DNA of 5,791 bases from DASRSS01 sp035765515 (GTDB taxonomy: Bacteria > Actinomycetota > Actinomycetes > Mycobacteriales > Jatrophihabitantaceae), in the NCBI GenBank assembly GCA_035765515.1, contig DASTXN010000062.1, positions 1 to 5,791 of the forward strand, written 5' to 3'. The notes under the pieces were generated by a model that was not told where the DNA came from, searched no databases, and saw only the letters and a list, made by a program, of their open reading frames with translations. A program made the translations under genes and the position numbers. Of this stretch, positions 5,331 through 5,791 are shown piece after piece (positions within the stretch are counted from its first letter, which is position 1; every line of letters begins with the position of its first letter).

Positions 5331-5791
5331 ATGGCGTCGTTGACCATGCAGCAAGCCGCCGCGGCCACGGGTTGGTCCCAGCGGATGCTGCGCTACCTGG
5401 AGCAGGCCGGCCTGGTGGCCGCGCTGCGCACTCCCGGCGGTCATCGGCACTACGGCCCGCGTCAGATCGAGCGGCTGCAACGGCTGCGCGAGCTGATCGA
5501 CGAGCACGAACTGGGCATCAGCGACATCGCCTTCGAGTTGCGGATGCGCACCGACCCGCAGTTGGCTAGGGCCGTCGACGACTGGTTCGGGCCGCTGCAC
5601 CGCACCGCCGCACCACCCCAAGCCGGCATCTACCGCCGGCTGACCGCCGAAGACACTGCACATCCCAATCCCCAAGGAGAGCACGTGAGCCTCACGCTTA
5701 CCCCCGACAGCGCCGGGTCGGTGTCCGACTTCAAGGTGGCCGACCTCTCGCTGGCCGCGTTCGGCCGCAAGGAGATCGAGCTCGCCGAGCA
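5331..5791 (+). CDS. MerR-type HTH regulator, frame open into AhcY (partial at window end)
   Basis: Residues 1-85 form a MerR-type DNA-binding domain: a helix-turn-helix (LTMQQAAAATGWSQRMLRYL, 4-23), the wing RTPGGHRHY (33-41), and helices through IERLQRLRELIDEHELGISDIAFELRMR (46-73). No Cys metal ligands or known effector domain follow, so the signal is unknown; it may be a small MerR that dimerises through a short C-terminal helix. The domain is followed by about 33 Pro/Ala-rich residues. No in-frame stop occurs before base 5685, where ahcY begins in the same frame, so the translation continues into AhcY and off the window. The MerR module alone is 118 codons (5331-5684). ATG 5331 was chosen over TTG 5322 and ATG 5346 because it gives the usual N-terminus and sits next to the promoter. 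It may regulate ahcY. A missed frameshift or stop is possible: the other frames close at 5569 and 5643. Confidence 0.7.
   Translation, partial: MASLTMQQAAAATGWSQRMLRYLEQAGLVAALRTPGGHRHYGPRQIERLQRLRELIDEHELGISDIAFELRMRTDPQLARAVDDWFGPLHRTAAPPQAGIYRRLTAEDTAHPNPQGEHVSLTLTPDSAGSVSDFKVADLSLAAFGRKEIELAE
5622..5640. other. GCCGGC inverted repeat upstream of ahcY
   Basis: GCCGGC occurs at 5622-5627 and 5635-5640, separated by ATCTACC, and can form a 6-bp hairpin about 33 bases before the ahcY Shine-Dalgarno. It lies within the MerR frame, and such GC hexamers are frequent in this genome, so it may be chance. No T-run follows. Confidence 0.2.
5674..5679 (+). promoter_or_regulatory. Strong Shine-Dalgarno for ahcY
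   Basis: AAGGAG lies five bases before the GTG at 5685. It is the strongest ribosome binding site in the window and decides the ahcY start. It also sits inside the open MerR frame, so it would allow internal initiation on the same message. Confidence 0.8.
5685..5791 (+). CDS. ahcY: Adenosylhomocysteinase (AhcY), N-terminal fragment
   Basis: Thirty-five complete codons are visible before the window ends. The segment FKVADLSLAAFGRKEIELAE (residues 15-34 from the GTG) is the conserved start of S-adenosyl-L-homocysteine hydrolase, an NAD+-dependent cytosolic enzyme that splits SAH into adenosine and homocysteine and so relieves product inhibition of SAM-dependent methyltransferases. The catalytic and NAD-binding parts lie outside the window. 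The GTG start follows AAGGAG at ideal spacing, and an N-terminus of about 15 residues before the conserved block is normal for actinobacterial enzymes. It shares its reading frame with the MerR gene upstream and may be made both as a free enzyme and as the end of a fusion. Confidence 0.9.
   Translation, partial: MSLTLTPDSAGSVSDFKVADLSLAAFGRKEIELAE

Noticed and set aside
5290..5684. SAM or SAH riboswitch upstream of ahcY
   Set aside because: The gap after manA is too short and unstructured, and the rest is occupied by a MerR coding frame; I see no conserved riboswitch core.
1..5791. Mobile elements, CRISPR arrays, tRNA/rRNA genes, phage or defence genes
   Set aside because: No direct-repeat arrays, terminal repeats, transposase motifs, tRNA-like folds or defence-family motifs were found; gene content is core metabolism.

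Overview
The window is GC-rich (roughly 70% by eye), with strong G/C bias at third codon positions, GTG and TTG starts, almost no intergenic space, and families such as DUF3499 and a ManB/Trm112/SIS/ManA cluster. This points to a high-GC actinobacterium (Actinomycetota), possibly of the Frankia/Jatrophihabitans/Nakamurella type; genus is not resolvable. It looks like chromosomal core sequence. I see no mobile element, tRNA, rRNA, CRISPR array or integration scar. All supported genes are on the + strand.

Layout: (1) 10-375, a DUF3499 zinc-finger-like protein. (2) A 71-base gap holding a perfect 6-bp hairpin and a TANNNT -10 element placed so that transcription would begin at or near the GTG of the next gene. 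(3) 447-5289, five tightly packed genes that probably form one operon: manB (phosphomannomutase/phosphoglucomutase), a 66-residue Trm112-like protein, a SIS/PGI-PMI-like protein that seems to lack catalytic motifs, a cation diffusion facilitator, and manA (class I mannose-6-phosphate isomerase). Three of the four junctions are stop/start overlaps (ATGA, TTGA, GTGA); the fourth leaves 4 bases. (4) A 41-base gap with a weak promoter. (5) A MerR-type DNA-binding protein from 5331, followed by the N-terminus of adenosylhomocysteinase (ahcY), which runs off the window end.

ManA converts fructose-6-P to mannose-6-P and ManB converts mannose-6-P to mannose-1-P, the precursor of GDP-mannose for mannolipids, glycans and glycoproteins. 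ManA is a zinc enzyme and ManB needs Mg2+, so a divalent-metal transporter in the same transcript is suggestive but not proof of a link. AhcY recycles S-adenosylhomocysteine; Trm112-type proteins elsewhere activate SAM-dependent methyltransferases.

The most unusual point is at the right end. The MerR reading frame has no stop codon before the ahcY start and is in the same frame, so the sequence as given encodes a continuous MerR-AhcY polypeptide as well as a free AhcY initiated from a strong internal Shine-Dalgarno. This is either a real fusion/dual-product gene or a sequence error or lost stop; base composition at the junction favours free AhcY as a major product.
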